Assembly (NCBI RefSeq): GCF_014898055.3 | Contig: NW_023604861.1 | Coordinates: 76,644,292 to 76,708,291 of the forward strand | Direction of reading: 5' to 3' | Source of the DNA: Talpa occidentalis | Lineage: Eukaryota > Chordata > Mammalia > Eulipotyphla > Talpidae | DNA length: 64,000 bases | Shown: piece by piece, positions 1-11,812 of the stretch | How positions within the stretch are numbered: position 1 is the first letter of the stretch | Layout: every line of letters starts with the position of its first letter | Translations under genes and position numbers: made by a program | The notes under the pieces: model-generated | The model's database searches: none | Seen by the model: only the letters and a program-made list of their open reading frames with translations | What the model was told of the DNA's origin: nothing

Positions 1-1136
1 GGGAGCATTTTATAAGGAGCAATATAATGGGAATAGGGAACAATAACTGCAAGTGCTTAGAGGGAAGAAAGTGCATATTGTCAGAAACCACAGTCAAATA
101 TGTCTGAGAAAAGTACGTATTTGGGGGTAGAGAGGAACTGTAGAGTCACTAGGATAGAGAAATGGTTGGGAAAAGAACTTAAATAAAATTATAAATCTGT
201 TAAAGGAATAAGGAATGTGGATTTCAGTTCATCATGAGGATAAAACAAAATCAAAAAAACAAGTTGAGGAATGACAGAATCAGCTTTGCCCTTCAGAAAG
301 ATTATGGATTGTAGCACAAACAATAGAAAACTAAGACTTAAAGTGACCAAACAGAAAATCTGCAACAATCCAGGTGAGAGATGACAGTTGCCTGAATTCA
401 TATAATGGTAAAGGAGATGGAGAAAAGTGGATAGATTCCAGATCTTTCTCAAGTCTTATTCTCTTTTCAGTGTCCTGCACCCAAATTTACAACCGCCTAC
501 TGGGCATCTTTTCTTGCAAGTGTTATAGATACCTAAAATTCAAAATATCCAAACTTAAACTCACTATCCACTCTCTTTACACCCTCCTTATGCATTCCTT
601 TTCTAGCTCAATTAATAGCAACACCATCTATGTCGTTTCCCAAGCCAGAAACCCTAGAGCCAACTTGCTCCAACCTCTCTACATGTTTCAATTTCTACAC
701 CAACTTGAGCTGTCCTATGGATTCAAAATTTACCACAAATCCATTCTTTGCTCTCCATTCCAAATGTCACTGCTCTAGTTCTGCATTTTATTTGCGATTT
801 AGACTACTTTGAAAGTCTGCTACTCAAAGTCCTTGATAGTCCTAACCTCACTCAACTTCATAATCATTCCAAAATTCATATCTGATTAGGTCCCTCTCTC
901 CTCATGAGTACTTTGACAAACACATACAGCAAGTCTATCAAGTTTTAAAACTCTTCACAATGTGGTCCTAATATCCCTCAGTTCAGTGAAATTGTCAAAA
1001 ACAAACCAGGGCATGAACTTTCTTGACATAATTATTATGCTTTCAAATGTTACTTTATTCACTCCATAAGAAATCATAAAATATAATTAACCATCACAAT
1101 ATTCATACACACCCAGTCTCTGAACTTCACTTAGTC
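1..1136. other. anonymous noncoding DNA
   Basis: AT-rich sequence with frequent stops in all frames. The short open frames (up to about 134 codons) have no recognisable domain. I see no repeat family that I can name, no splice-site pair and no promoter. Confidence 0.5.
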
Positions 1137-1152
1137 AAAAATTCAATTATTT

Positions 1153-1420
1153 GGGCCTCCCTGGTGGTGCAAGGGGTTAAGTACCACACTATGAAGGAAC
1201 CTGCAGCCTCTGCGGCACAAGTTTGATCCCCGGCCGGCCAGGGAGCAATCCACATGGCTCAGCAGACCTCTCCTGTCTCACCCACTGCTCCCCTCAGCAG
1301 TGTATTTCAGTCAATCTGCTTGTTCTATTCCCCACTCTGTCTCTGGTGAATCCGCTCACCCCCCACATCTGTGGCCTATACTCCAGCTCTTATATGCATC
1401 AATAAATATATCTTTTAAAA
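1153..1420 (+). mobile_element. tRNA-derived SINE, type A
   Basis: Head GGGCCTCCCTGGTGGTGCAA with A box, B box (GTTTGATCCC), body with CAGCAGACCTCTCCTGTCTC and tail ATGCATCAATAAATATATC. Flanked by a diverged duplication (AAAATTCAATTATTT on the left, AAAAATTCATTTTTTT on the right). Full length, moderately diverged. Confidence 0.9.
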
Positions 1421-2394
1421 AATTCATTTTTTTAAATACAAAATTTTCTAAATCAGCAGCATTTTGCCATGAAAACTTCACCCAATTTTCCAAGATCCAT
1501 TTTTTAATTCACTGTATTGTGGGCAGGGGGAACACTGTAATACCATATATGATTTATTCTGAATACTGTCTGCGACTATTCTTCAAACTACCCAAGAAAA
1601 ATCTTACTGAAACTCTTACTGGAGCACTATTTATATCCAGTCTTGCTTTCCTATGATTGTGAAAGTTGACCAGTTAACAAAATTCAAGAGAGTACATTTT
1701 TCACCATTCATCTCACATATTTTAGTCAATTCAACCCTAAATGCTACAGCAGAACTATGGACTGACATGTAGAAACTTTTTTTGTGTAAAAAAAAAAAAG
1801 GTGATAAATAGAAAAAAAAGAAATTCAGAAAGAGATGAAGGTTTAAAACCTTCTCTTTAGTTAAATCCTCACATTTGAGGAACAATTACCTCTGGTAGAA
1901 AACCCTTCAAATATAAAGGAAAGCATGAACAATAAATGAAGACAGATGGAATTATCCCAACAAGGAGATTAATCCAGATAACTGAAAGTTTCTCTTGAAA
2001 AGGCTGAAATTTTCTGTACAAATAAGTCACTTCTGAAAAATTTAATTTTGAAATAAATTACATATTTTCATATTTCAAATAGCATATTTTGAAAACAAGA
2101 TAACCATTTCTTAATAACCTAATCTCGTCATTACAATAGTCACTTACACTGTGCTATAACTGTGATACTCTCAGGCACTACTGAAGGAAGTAGGGTTTGG
2201 GTTGGCCCTATATTAAAGAGTTTAAGAGTATAGTGATACTGCTAGTGTTTTACTGGTTTGTTATCAATATATTTTTAAATTTTCTCTCTCTTCATGAGAG
2301 GTCTGTCAGCAGTCACTCCTCTCTGCCATGCTATCTTTATTATCTTCCTGTCTTTGCCAGGAATATCCCTTTCTAACCTGATAATTCTGAAACA
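1421..2394. other. anonymous noncoding DNA
   Basis: No gene, RNA or nameable repeat seen. A short A-tract lies near 1789-1799. Confidence 0.45.
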
Positions 2395-2600
2395 AGTAAC
2401 TAACTCTCGTACAGTATTTTATGGTTAGCATGGCATCTTAACACACATTATCTCATTTGATTTTCACAGTAACTTTATAATACAGGAATTATCACTATTC
2501 CTACTTTATACATAAGAAAATTGAGGCTATGAAAGTTCATAAGGCTGGTAAATAGCAAAAGTGATTTCAACTGTCAAATCTTCTCCTTCATTGCCAAAGC
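2395..2600 (-). repeat. MIR-like ancient SINE
   Basis: Reads as the reverse complement of MIR: ACACATTATCTCATTTGATT, then TTTTCACAGTAACTTTATAA, then AAAATTGAGGCTATGAAAG and GGCTGGTAAATAGCAAAAGT, matching the core and 3' half of the family in order. Highly diverged, as expected for a repeat predating placental radiation. Confidence 0.65.
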
Positions 2601-3123
2601 AAGTTTATTTAAAAAAAAATTAGTCAGAGGAAGACCTGTAAGAAAAAGGGGGGAAAAAAGATGAAAGTGTGAGGGGACATTCACAACATACATAATCAAG
2701 TAATTAACTAATTAATTAAAACACCTAGCTTACTTCTCCTTTCTTGGCAGTTGAAGCTACCAGGAAAAAAATCACCTCAAGAGAAAGGAAATACTACTAT
2801 TTATCTATTTCCAATTTCAATAACCTATGAACCAGTAGCCAACAACTGAAAACATAGTAGTTCAAATCTGCAGTAAAAGTAGATTCTCATTTCAGAAAAA
2901 AAAATTTTTTTCTTCAGATTTGAAGACATAGTAAACAAAGAATATTTTCATTATGTCATAAATAAATTTCCTTTTACTTCCCCCTCAACTGCCTCCTCCT
3001 ACAAAGAGAATAGCTAGAGGATCTAAAGTATTAATCCAATCCATCAAATGGTGCCCGCTGAGAGTATTTCCCCAACTAGTGAGAATCAAAAACATGCAAA
3101 CCACAAAAATTTAGAACAAAACC

Positions 3124-3300
3124 ATTGATATTTTGGCTATGTTCATTGTTTTATGTGGGAGGTAAGAGTGGGGTGGGAGATATATTCTGTGCATTATAGG
3201 ATATTTACCAACATCCCTGGCTAGATTAGTTGTGACAACCAAAAAATGTTTCCAGACATTGCCAAATGTCCTTTGGAGGAAAAAAGGAAAAAATCATCTC
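3124..3300 (-). mobile_element. MER5A-like hAT DNA transposon remnant
   Basis: Contains in order ATTGATATTTTGGCTATGTT, TCTGTGCATTATAGGATATT, CATCCCTGGCTAGA and AGTTGTGACAACCAAAAAAT then CAGACATTGCCAAATGTCC, the reverse complement of the MER5A consensus as I know it. Nonautonomous; the terminal inverted repeats are decayed. Confidence 0.75.
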
Positions 3301-3316
3301 TGAGATCTACTGGTTA

Positions 3317-3588
3317 ATTTTTTTTTAAGATTATTTACTTATGCATACAAGAACTGGAGTACAGGCCAGAGGTGGGGGGGCAAGAAGATTCACCAGAGAC
3401 AGAGTGGGGAACAGAACAGGCAGACTGACTGAAATATACTGCTGAAGGGAGCAGCAGGCAAGTCAGGAGAGGTCTGCTGTGCCATGTGAGTCACCTTGCT
3501 GACCTCAGGGAATCGAACTTGTGCTGCAGTGGCTACAGATAGCTTCACAGTGCTATGTCTTAACCCTCTGCACCAGTAGGGAGGCCCC
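3317..3588 (-). mobile_element. tRNA-derived SINE, type A
   Basis: Reverse-complement copy: poly-T and TTATGCATACAAGAACTGG at the left, CACCAGTAGGGAGGCCCC at the right. Target-site duplication GAGATCTACTGGTTA (3302-3316) and AAGATCTACTGGTTTA (3590-3605). Confidence 0.93.
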
Positions 3589-3609
3589 TAAGATCTACTG
3601 GTTTAGATG

Positions 3610-4330
3610 TGAGGGTGCCAGGCAGTTGAAAAAGAAGGCCTTCAAATAGCCCTGTTAATTAATAATCTTTAAAACCAATTTTATTTTTAAGATTTGGTGG
3701 TGTCAAAATAAGATGGTAATAGTGTAAGAAGACACTAGAATAATATATATACATTAGTCGTTTAGGTCAAAGCATTTCTAGACCATTCTGAAAAATGGGT
3801 ATCATCTACATGAATACAAACTCCTCCTTCCTCCCCACTCCGAAGTTGAAATGTCTAGTTTTATCCCTACTCTGATAGTAAAATATCAAATACATACATA
3901 CATACAACATGCACATACACAGAAGAAGCTAAACAATTCAAAATTTCAAATCAACCTTTCTTGCCTTAAATGGCCTCATTGTGATTCTTGAGCCATGCAT
4001 TCTACAGATTCAAGCTTCCACTCTTCAGATTTCCTTATCTGGTTCCTGTCATCTATTTGTAAAGCAAGCAGGAAGTTGATGACCTTTAATATCTTTTCCA
4101 GACCTGATATCCTAATAGTCAATGGCAAAAAGTATTCCTTCAACTTTATCTTACTGACACCCAGCTGACCAAACCACCTCTTAGGGTCACTGAAGCCATG
4201 CACACTGACTTTTTTCTCTCTACAAACTTATTAAAAATATGCTGACTACAACCAGTTTGTCAGTTGTTCAAAACATCACTTACTAATGCCAACAATCAAT
4301 TGTTTGTTCTGACACAAAGTATTTTAAACA
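3610..4330. other. anonymous noncoding DNA
   Basis: AT-rich with a small CATA run near 3892-3904. No gene or nameable repeat seen. Confidence 0.4.
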
Positions 4331-4339
4331 AATAAACTG

Positions 4340-4612
4340 ATTTTAAAAGAACCATTTTTGAGATTATGAGCTGACAATGGGCAAATACTGAGATAGAAAG
4401 CAGATTAGGTTTTGGAAAGGTGTGGGGGAGAATGAGGAGTAACTGGTAATAGGTACAAGATTTCTTTCCAGGTGATGAAAATATTCTGAAATTAGATTCA
4501 GATAATGGTTTCACAACTCTGAAAATATACTAAACATCACTGAAATATACCGGTTAAATGGGCACACTTTATGGTTTGTTAATGGTATTTCAAAAACGTC
4601 TGTAAAAAGCTA
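4340..4612 (+). mobile_element. L1M-type LINE 3' end
   Basis: GTGATGAAAATATTCTG, ATGGTTTCACAACTCTGAA and ATATACTAAACATCACTGAA are the 3' UTR signature of old mammalian L1 (L1M) in plus orientation, ending near CAAAAACGTCTGTAAAAAG. 5' truncated, no coding capacity left. Confidence 0.7.
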
Positions 4613-4839
4613 ACCACAGGAAAGAGGAATTTTAATTAACTTTCACTGACAGGAAATAGAATGTGATTGAGAACAAATTCTGAGTTACTTAGTTTCAACA
4701 GGGTGTATATGTTACTATTAAACTTCATTTTGGTTTTCTTCCTTTATCAATTTGCCAGACTCCAAGAACCCAGAGGGGTACAAAAGATTTCCCCCCACCC
4801 CCTACCTATAATTTGGAAGTCATCCAGGAGGTCCTATCA

Positions 4840-5115
4840 AAAAGCTGGATGCTGCAACCCTGAGGGAAGGCCAAACCACTAAAGCCATGTGAGTATGTGA
4901 TCTTGGAAGCAGACCCTTCAAGCCCAATCAAGTTTTCAGGCTGCAACCTCTAGCGAACTTCTTAACTAAACTTCTGAGATATACCAAGTCAGAACCACCC
5001 TAATTTACTCCTGGATTCCCTACCCTTAGAAATTCTGTAAGGGAATAAATGCGTACTCTTGATTAAAGCCCCTAAATTTGGGTGTACCTGTTACACAGTA
5101 ATAGATAACTAACAA
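4840..5115 (+). mobile_element. MLT1-like MaLR LTR, partial
   Basis: GATCTTGGAAGCAGACCCTT, CCAATCAAGTTTTCAGGCTG, a GGGAATAAATGCG polyadenylation region and the end TTACACAGTAATAGATAACT follow the 3' half of MLT1-type LTRs (ERVL-MaLR). Left edge uncertain. Old solo fragment with no internal retroviral sequence. Confidence 0.65.
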
Positions 5116-5119
5116 TATG

Positions 5120-6030
5120 TTCATAGTTACCAAAAAAAGCAAACAAATTCTACAAAGTTTGCTATTTCCTGAGTTATATAAGATCTATTTTAATTCGGAC
5201 ATAAAAACTTAAAACCTATCAAGAAATAAATTTTAACTTTTCCACAAAGCAAACATATTATCTTTTTTGGGTAAACTTTGAATAATTTGAATGCAATGAA
5301 GAACATTTCAGAAAGTTAAATGCTAGAGTGAGCTCTAGAAAACACAATATAGGAATATTCGAAACGACAAAACATGGTCAGTTCTTAAAGATTTGTAGTG
5401 ATTCATTCTTAATAAAGAAAATCACTAAAATACTGTTTATTTTAAAAATGATCCTCAGACTGAATGTCTCTCCCTGATAATGAAATAATTCTGAAGTTAC
5501 TGGAGAATCATTTTAAAACAGCCAAATCATAATGAAACTGAAAACATCTAACCCTCCAAACCACCATTATCAATCCCCTAAACTTTGCACATATTGATCA
5601 TTTTAATTAAAATCTATAATGAGCAATGTTGGTCACTATGAACCATCAAGTAATAGCTATTTCTAGGAAATAAGACCCTTACTGCAATACAAATACAGTC
5701 AAACAAACATATCCCATCATTCCATCTGTTCCAGCATAACTGCTTAGAAATCAAGGCTCTCAAGGTACTTTTCCAATTACAACTCTCCATCGAATTTATA
5801 AGTCAACCTGAATACCCATCAAAATCTACAGTTTAGGTTACCACACTAGCATTTCTCAGCATACTCTCACGATATCACTTGCTTAGCAAGCATTTGCTAA
5901 TGAAGATCTCCCTGGGGATTGACAAATCAGAAATAGAGCCAATTAAAAACAAACAAAAAACCCTCAAAACAATTTAATTCTTCGAAAGTAAGAAAAGCCT
6001 CAATAAATGCCAAAAATAAAACTCGTTAAA
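5120..6030. other. anonymous noncoding DNA upstream of the CpG island
   Basis: AT-rich, no open frame of note and no repeat family I can name with confidence. Confidence 0.4.
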
Positions 6031-6033
6031 GGG

Positions 6034-6052
6034 TTTTTTTTTTTTTTTTTTT
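6034..6052. repeat. poly-T tract
   Basis: A 19-base T run, about 340 bases from the CpG island. It is not attached to any SINE or LINE body that I can see. Confidence 0.9.
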
Positions 6053-6174
6053 AATTTTGCCATCCGGGTCAGGGAAAATTCTAAAAATACCAGCATTTGG
6101 ACAGACTAAGTGGTTAATTATAATGGGCAGGCAAAAGTTCCCGTGTCAACGCCGGGAGGGCAGGGGAGGCCTAC

Positions 6175-6206
6175 CTTTGTATCAATGCAGATAGAAAGAA
6201 GCAAAA
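6175..6206 (-). other. possible small noncoding exon
   Basis: On the minus strand a good acceptor (AATTAATTTTCTTCAG, up to 6207) precedes 32 bases that end in a good donor (ACAAAG|GTAGGC, boundary 6175/6174). It lies 5' to 3' downstream of the first-exon donor at 6698 on the same strand, so it could be a short or alternative untranslated exon. Two matching sites this close can occur by chance; no protein evidence. Confidence 0.2.
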
Positions 6207-6389
6207 CTGAAGAAAATTAATTAATGACCAAAATAGTGAGTGCTAAACTGCAAAACACCGAGTAATTCTTTGGGTCCGCCTTCCCTGGGAAGAAAACTCA
6301 TTTTTAAAATTTAAATTATTCCAGCAGGCTCGAAAGGGAGATAAAGGCCCAGCTGTTAAAAGAAAGGCAAAGTTTGGGGCAGCACCGAA

Positions 6390-7450
6390 GGAGGCTGGTG
6401 GAAGTTCCACCGCCGGATCCGCGAGAGTGGAGCGAGGGGCCAGAGCGGCCGCCGGCTGGAAACAGGGAGCACAGCAGGCGCCGGCCGCGACCGCCGAGGG
6501 AGAGCGAGAGGGAGGACGAGGGGTGGCCGAGAGGAGAATGGAAGCTTCGGCGCCGGTCAGTTGAGACCGAAACTCCGTCAGCCCAGGGCCGGGGAGGAGA
6601 CAGAGGGGGTGGGGTCTCGGTCCCTCTCTCCTCAGTGGGTCCGGTCAGGGTGGGCAGCGAGACGCCGGCGAGCGAGGGGGGCCCGCCCGGCACCTACCTG
6701 CGGGTCGCGGGCTGCCGCCCCGGAGAGAGGCCTAGTGCATCGCCGCCGCCTCCAGCCCTCCACGTCGCGCCGAGGCTGCTGCTCCGCGGCCGCCGCCGCC
6801 CTGAGCCCGGCTGGGCCCGAGCCCGGCTTCCCGCCCCCGCCCCGCGCCGGCTAGCCCGTCGGCCGGGGCAGCACAGGGCCGCCCTCTCGAGCCCAGCTCC
6901 GCTCGGGGGTGAGAGGCGGCAGCGGCGGCTCCCTCACGTCTCTCCCGGGTGTCCTGTCAGCCAGCAGTTTCCCCCGGGTCCGCAGCGCCGCCTCCGCCGC
7001 TGCTGCCACCGCCTCTCCCACATCCCCGGCCTCCAGAGGAGCCGCCGCCGCGCCGCGACCACTACCCCTCGCGCTTCTGCTCCCTGCTCCACTGCTTCTC
7101 CCCACCCCGCCGGCCCAGCTCGGCCCGGCTAGGTCCGGGGAGACAGCGCCGGAGGCCGCCGCGAGGCCTCCGCAGCCCCCAGCCCACAATCCACCGCGCG
7201 GCTCCGCCGGGGCGGGAGGGCCGCGGCCCGGGCCGCGGGGGAGGCCGGCCGCCTCGGGAGCGGGGCCGCGGCGCGGGCGCAGCCGGCGTTCCCCTCGAGT
7301 GGGAAATGCCCCGCGCGGCTCTCTGCGCCGCCTTTACACGCGGAGACAGAAACCCACGCCGAACTCCACTTTTTCCCACGACACTTCCCCCGCCCGCGTC
7401 GTTGTCAGGAGCCCCCAGGAGCCCCCTTTCCGCCTCCCGGGGGCTGATCC
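6390..7450. promoter_or_regulatory. CpG island promoter
   Basis: About 1 kb of very high GC content with CpG at near-expected frequency, in a window that is otherwise AT-rich and CpG-poor. It holds GGGCGGG-type Sp1 boxes and runs of CGCCGCC/GCGGCGG, with no TATA box that I could identify, which is usual for a broad housekeeping-type promoter. The open frames here (up to 252 codons, both strands) are Ala/Arg/Pro-rich GC artefacts. CpG islands of this kind mark transcription start sites of nearby genes in mammals and often fire in both directions. The gene itself is not identifiable from the sequence. Confidence 0.88.
6698..7200 (-). other. likely noncoding first exon of an unidentified leftward gene
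   Basis: A near-perfect splice donor, CAG|GTAGGTG, is on the minus strand with the exon ending at 6698 and the intron starting at 6697. Reading the minus strand toward it, the sequence is GC-rich with triplet GGC/GCA runs; an ATG just upstream opens only a two-codon frame (ATG CAC TAG, near 6741-6749), so this reads as 5' UTR with a tiny upstream ORF. A weaker alternative donor (GAC|GTGAGG) lies near 6937. The right end, i.e. the start site, is a guess within the island. The following introns and coding exons would lie left of the window. I do not recognise the gene. Confidence 0.5.
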
Positions 7451-7619
7451 GGGGCCTCTCAGTGTGACCCTCGCCTCCTCCCCCCACCCCCTAGGACCAA
7501 CCGACTCCAAACGTTCTCGTATCACCCAGGGTCCATTAAAGTCACTACTTCCACAACATTCCATTTCTTCCTTACACCCCTTCAAAGTGAACATTGTTCA
7601 GTTTCCCAAATAAACGTCC

Positions 7620-8115
7620 TTTCAAAAATTAAAGGTCATGCCCTCTCCAGCAATCCACTGGCCTCTGAAAACAGTGCATTGTCTCTTCTTATTGAGGCCT
7701 TCCCCCACCCATTCCTTCTCCAAGTTTTCCCCTAGTTCCAGGCCTTTCTCCCAAGCACCTATCACTTCTCTGGCACTGAAACCAGTCATTACTGCTGTTT
7801 GACTGAGATCCTTGAAGTGTGTTTATATTAATACTACCTCATTGTGATTCAACAGCAATCCAATTCAGCCTAGTTTCAGAGACTTGCTATCAAAACAGTA
7901 AAATACAATCCACAAGAAAGGGAATGTCTTAGAGTATTTTTACAAGAGAAAAAAAGGGCCCTCCAATCATTTGAATATGTATGTCTTAATTTTAGGAAGA
8001 TTTCTGTCAATTTTGAAACTATTTCTTTGCCTAAAAATATCAAAGGTCCAGGCACTTATAAGATACTGTGTTTTAACAAATCAAAAGTGAAAACGTAACT
8101 CTTCACAGTTGAGGA

Positions 8116-8149
<34 letters not shown>

Positions 8150-9232
8150 GATGCAAGTTTGACTTCCAAGAAGTCACTTTGAAACTGCAAACTGCAAACA
8201 TAAAACTATTTGTGAAATAACATTTTACTCACTAACGGTCGGATGTTGGGGGAAGGGAAGGACAAAAAAGAAGTAAGCAAAGAAAATAGTTGAGAGGGAA
8301 TTCTTACATTATATTTTTCTAAATTCTGTTCCCTACAGCTTTGTTATGAAAGTGATAATATCAATCCCCAGATATGAAATGAGTTTAAATATAAAATACT
8401 GATAATAAAGAAATCCTAAATCCCTGATCTCATATAAAACCAAATGAATTTATATTATGAACATGTTAAGGAAAGATCTGCCAAATTTTATTTAAGTCCA
8501 CTTTCACTTTAAATATAGAATCAGTTCAGAGATTATAGTAAGAAATGGATTTAGCAATTTCCTGTAATTTTGAATCTACATCAGGAAGTCAACAACAGTT
8601 CCAAAGCTGCCTTAAGCCTGCTGTTTTGCCTTTTAAAAAATATTTACAGCTATACCCCACCTTGTTTCAAAAAAGATTCCAAATTGCTCTAGTTGCTACT
8701 TGCATTAAATAATAGCCATGAAGTATTTCCCATAGATTAGAACAAGACAAACTGGTTTGCTTTCCTTATTATCCACCTTTAGATAACACAGTAAAAAAAG
8801 GAAAATACACATTGAATGCTGTACTTTGTTCTTTCAAGAATCCAACATGATGTTTACTTTTAATTTTCCACAGAACAATTCATAATCATGAATCTAAACA
8901 GAAAAGTAAATGCTGATGATCAGTTTTGCAAAAGAAAAAAGCAAAACAAAACCTGTAAACTGTAACAAGTAGTTTGAATATAAAAGAAGACAAATTTCAA
9001 ATTCATTAATATGTTCACATATCCCTTGAATCATTTTAGTTTTAGAAAGAAAAGCCAAATCACAAGTAAGTGTAGACATATTATTAGCATTCATTTTCGG
9101 AGAGCACAGATGACAGAAAATTAAGAAAAACTAATAGAATCATCATTGCCCTCAAAAGAAGCAACTATGAAGAAAATAATTAGCCATGATATTACTGACA
9201 CTGCCTTTGGCATAATGTTTATTATACCTATT
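7620..9232. other. anonymous noncoding DNA right of the CpG island
   Basis: No coding exon, RNA gene or confidently nameable repeat. The stretch 7660-7830 has a faint L2-like feel (pyrimidine-rich, TATCACTTCTCTGGCACTG) but is too decayed to call. Confidence 0.4.
8119..8146. repeat. poly-A tract
   Basis: About 28 consecutive A residues with no recognisable retroposon body on either side. It may be the relic tail of a very short insertion. Confidence 0.85.
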
Positions 9233-9247
9233 AAGAATCAGGAATAT

Positions 9248-9371
9248 GGCGAGGCAGACCTCTCCCATCTGTCTCACCCACTCTATCTCTGGTGGATTCT
9301 CTCACCCCCCGCATCTCTGGCCTGTACCCCAGCTCGTGTATGCATAAATAAATAAATCTTTAAAAAAAAAA
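9248..9371 (+). mobile_element. 5'-truncated tRNA SINE, type A
   Basis: Only the distal part is present: GCAGACCTCTCCCATCTGTC through the ATGCATAAATAAATAAATC tail and a poly-A run. Flanked by AAGAATCAGGAATATGG / AAGAATTAGGAATGGTG, so the truncation happened at insertion or by internal loss, not by later deletion of the flank. Confidence 0.85.
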
Positions 9372-9389
9372 AAGAATTAGGAATGGTGA

Positions 9390-10285
9390 CAATCATCAGG
9401 GGCATATATTCTTATCAGAAGAATGGGTACATTTTCTATACCATAACACCTGTAAAGATTATGCTTCTGTTTACTATATGTTCTGTGCATATTTGAATAT
9501 GGTGCTATACTGAGGTTAATGCATCCACTCAATGAACATCATTTTAATGATTTGTTTGACAGAAATTACACATTCACATGGCAGTATAAACATAGAAGGA
9601 AAAGAGGTCACTTGTAGAAGGAGCAATCAGAAAAATCATTTTGCAATTTAGCTAGACATGAGCACTACCTCCTCTTTTTTCCACAATATGGAATTGTGAT
9701 TTTTAAACTTTTTAAAATAGCTTAAATATGATTGATAAAATAATTTAGTACATTGGCTCTAAGCATTAGGAGAGTACTAAAAGGCAAAAAAAACATGTTT
9801 ATTTGGAATCAAAGAATTGCAATTCAAGAAGTACAGATTCAGGTAGAAATCCAAATATGAGTCCTTAGGAGGGTCAAAATTCAGTTTGTTTGGTTTTGTT
9901 CCCCCACCCCAATCCCGCCCCGAGAGAAAAAAAGAAGGATGAAGTAATGTTCAGGTGAAGGGAATCACAAGGCAAGAATAGTAAAGTTGACATTCGTTAG
10001 CCTTTTCGACAGGACATTCTCATTCTTGCTGACAGCTTGAAATGTTGGCAGTTTCGTCCACTTATATGAACTTTCACATCAAAAAACCAAACCCTAATGA
10101 AACTACTATCAGCATAAAGCTTTCAGTTCATGATTTCATTGTATTTTACTTAGCAAAGATACTTTATACTAAGCACATAAGTGTAATTATACACACTCAG
10201 CTACAGAGGAGGTTTTAGAATGTGAATGGGTTTCATTTGATTGACTGAAGGTTTGCTATTGTGTATAATTCTGTCAAATAAGTCA
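9390..10285. other. anonymous noncoding DNA
   Basis: AT-rich with no supported feature. Confidence 0.4.
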
Positions 10286-10301
10286 TTAAAATGTTATTCA
10301 T

Positions 10302-10576
10302 GGGCCTCCCCCGTGGCGCAGCTGTTGAGCACTGGGTTGCGAAGCTGCCCGCAGCCTCTGCAGCACCGGTTCAATCCCCGGCTGCTCCCCGGCCACCGCA
10401 GGAGGGTCCTACATGGTGCGCAGACCTCTCCTGCCGCCCGCTGCTCCCCTTAGCAGTGTATTTCGTTAGTCTGCCTGCTCTGCTCCCCGCTCTGGCTCTG
10501 GTGAATTCTCTCACCCTCCCGCGCTTCTGACTGTACCCAGTGCTTGTAAAAATAAATAAATATATCTTTAAAAAAA
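10302..10576 (+). mobile_element. tRNA-derived SINE, type B
   Basis: Head GGGCCTCCCCCGTGGCGCAG, body with TGCTCCCCGGCCACC and ATGGTGCGCAGACCTCTC, tail ACTGTACCCAGTGCTTGTA. Exact duplication AAAATGTTATTCAT on both sides (10288-10301 and 10577-10590), showing a fairly recent insertion. Confidence 0.95.
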
Positions 10577-10689
10577 AAAATGTTATTCATTGATTAAGAG
10601 AACTTAATGACTTAATGGGATTGGCTTTTTTTTTTTTTTAACCTCACTCTGAATCATGTTTCATATGCATTTGGTACCAAAGGACATGT

Positions 10690-10895
10690 TGTGGCATAGT
10701 AGTATTGGTGGACCCTTAATAACCTTGGGCATGTTAGGCTCTCTAAAGGCCAGTTTCTTATGTGGATAGTGACAGTACCCACTTCAGAGACCTCCTGTGA
10801 GAATTCATTTAAAGTATAAAATAGTATAGCTCAGTGCCTAGCTCATAGTCAGTACTTGAAAATATTAGCCATCACACTCATTATCGTAATCTTCA
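10690..10895 (+). repeat. MIR-like ancient SINE
   Basis: TAACCTTGGGCATGTTAGGC, AGTGACAGTACCCACTTCAG, CCTGTGAGAATTCATTTAAA and AGCTCAGTGCCTAGCTCATA follow the MIR consensus in order, plus orientation. Confidence 0.8.
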
Positions 10896-11527
10896 CTATC
10901 TCGTCATTCTTGGGAAGGCTGTGTAAACGAAAACCACATAGAAGTGGCAATGAAATGAATGAAGTGCATGAGAAGTCACAGATCTCAAAAGTCCTCATAT
11001 GCTAAAGAGGGGAAGTAAGATCAGTGGTCAGAAGTTCTGAAAATTAGCAAGACAGAAAGCGGGCACATAAGAACTAAGGGCCAAGGTAAGATTGAGACTT
11101 CGCAATCAAACAGCCTAACATAGCAGCAAAACATCACATGAAACAAAACAAACAATTCCTATCTCATATATAAAACCTTTTATGTAGGACCAGCATTTTG
11201 AATATAGGAACCAGACAAGTCAGATTACTAATGGAAAACAGTGAATAAGTTGTTGAACAGATTGGAGGGAGTATAGCCATCAGAAATATGGGCATATACT
11301 CATATGTAAAATTTTTTTCAAATTGGACCATTTCCCAAATGGAGTAAGTTATATTGACAAGATTTAGTCTCATATTTTTTCTTAAGTTGCTTTATACAGA
11401 ATTTGTTTCTTTTATGTGTGGAGGCATTGTCTAGTTTTCTAAGTTATAAATGTTTCCAGGACAGGATTTTTCGTCGTTGCTGCTATTGTACTTTAAAAAA
11501 AATCTTCAGAATCTGGAAAAATACACT
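10896..11527. other. anonymous noncoding DNA
   Basis: No supported gene or repeat. Confidence 0.4.
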
Positions 11528-11542
11528 AAATAGTAGACTTGC

Positions 11543-11812
11543 GGGCCTCCCTGGTGGCGCAGGTGGTTGAGCATGGCTCTGTGAAGCTGTCCGCAGCCTC
11601 TGCAGCGCGGGTTTGATCCCGGCCGGCCAGGGAGATTCCCACATGGCACAGCAGACCTCTCCTGTCTCGCCTGCTGCTCCCCTCAGCAGTGTATTTCATC
11701 ACTCTGCCTGTTCTGTTCCCCACTCTGTCTCTGGTGAATCCTCTCACCCTCCCACACATCTGGCCTGTACCCTGATTCTTGTATGAATAAATCAATCTTT
11801 AAAAATAAATAA
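11543..11812 (+). mobile_element. tRNA-derived SINE, A/B intermediate
   Basis: Type A head (GGGCCTCCCTGGTGGCGCAG) and body, but a tail with TTGTATGAATAAATCAATC. Duplication AAATAGTAGACTTGC / AAATAGTAGACTTAC. Confidence 0.93.

Noticed and set aside
6374..7132. 252-codon open frame in the CpG island
   Set aside because: Composition is Arg/Pro/Ala from GC-rich DNA, equally long frames exist on the other strand, and there is no domain.
10302..10390. tRNA gene at SINE heads
   Set aside because: A and B boxes are present but the cloverleaf is not intact and the same head is followed by the SINE body in every copy.
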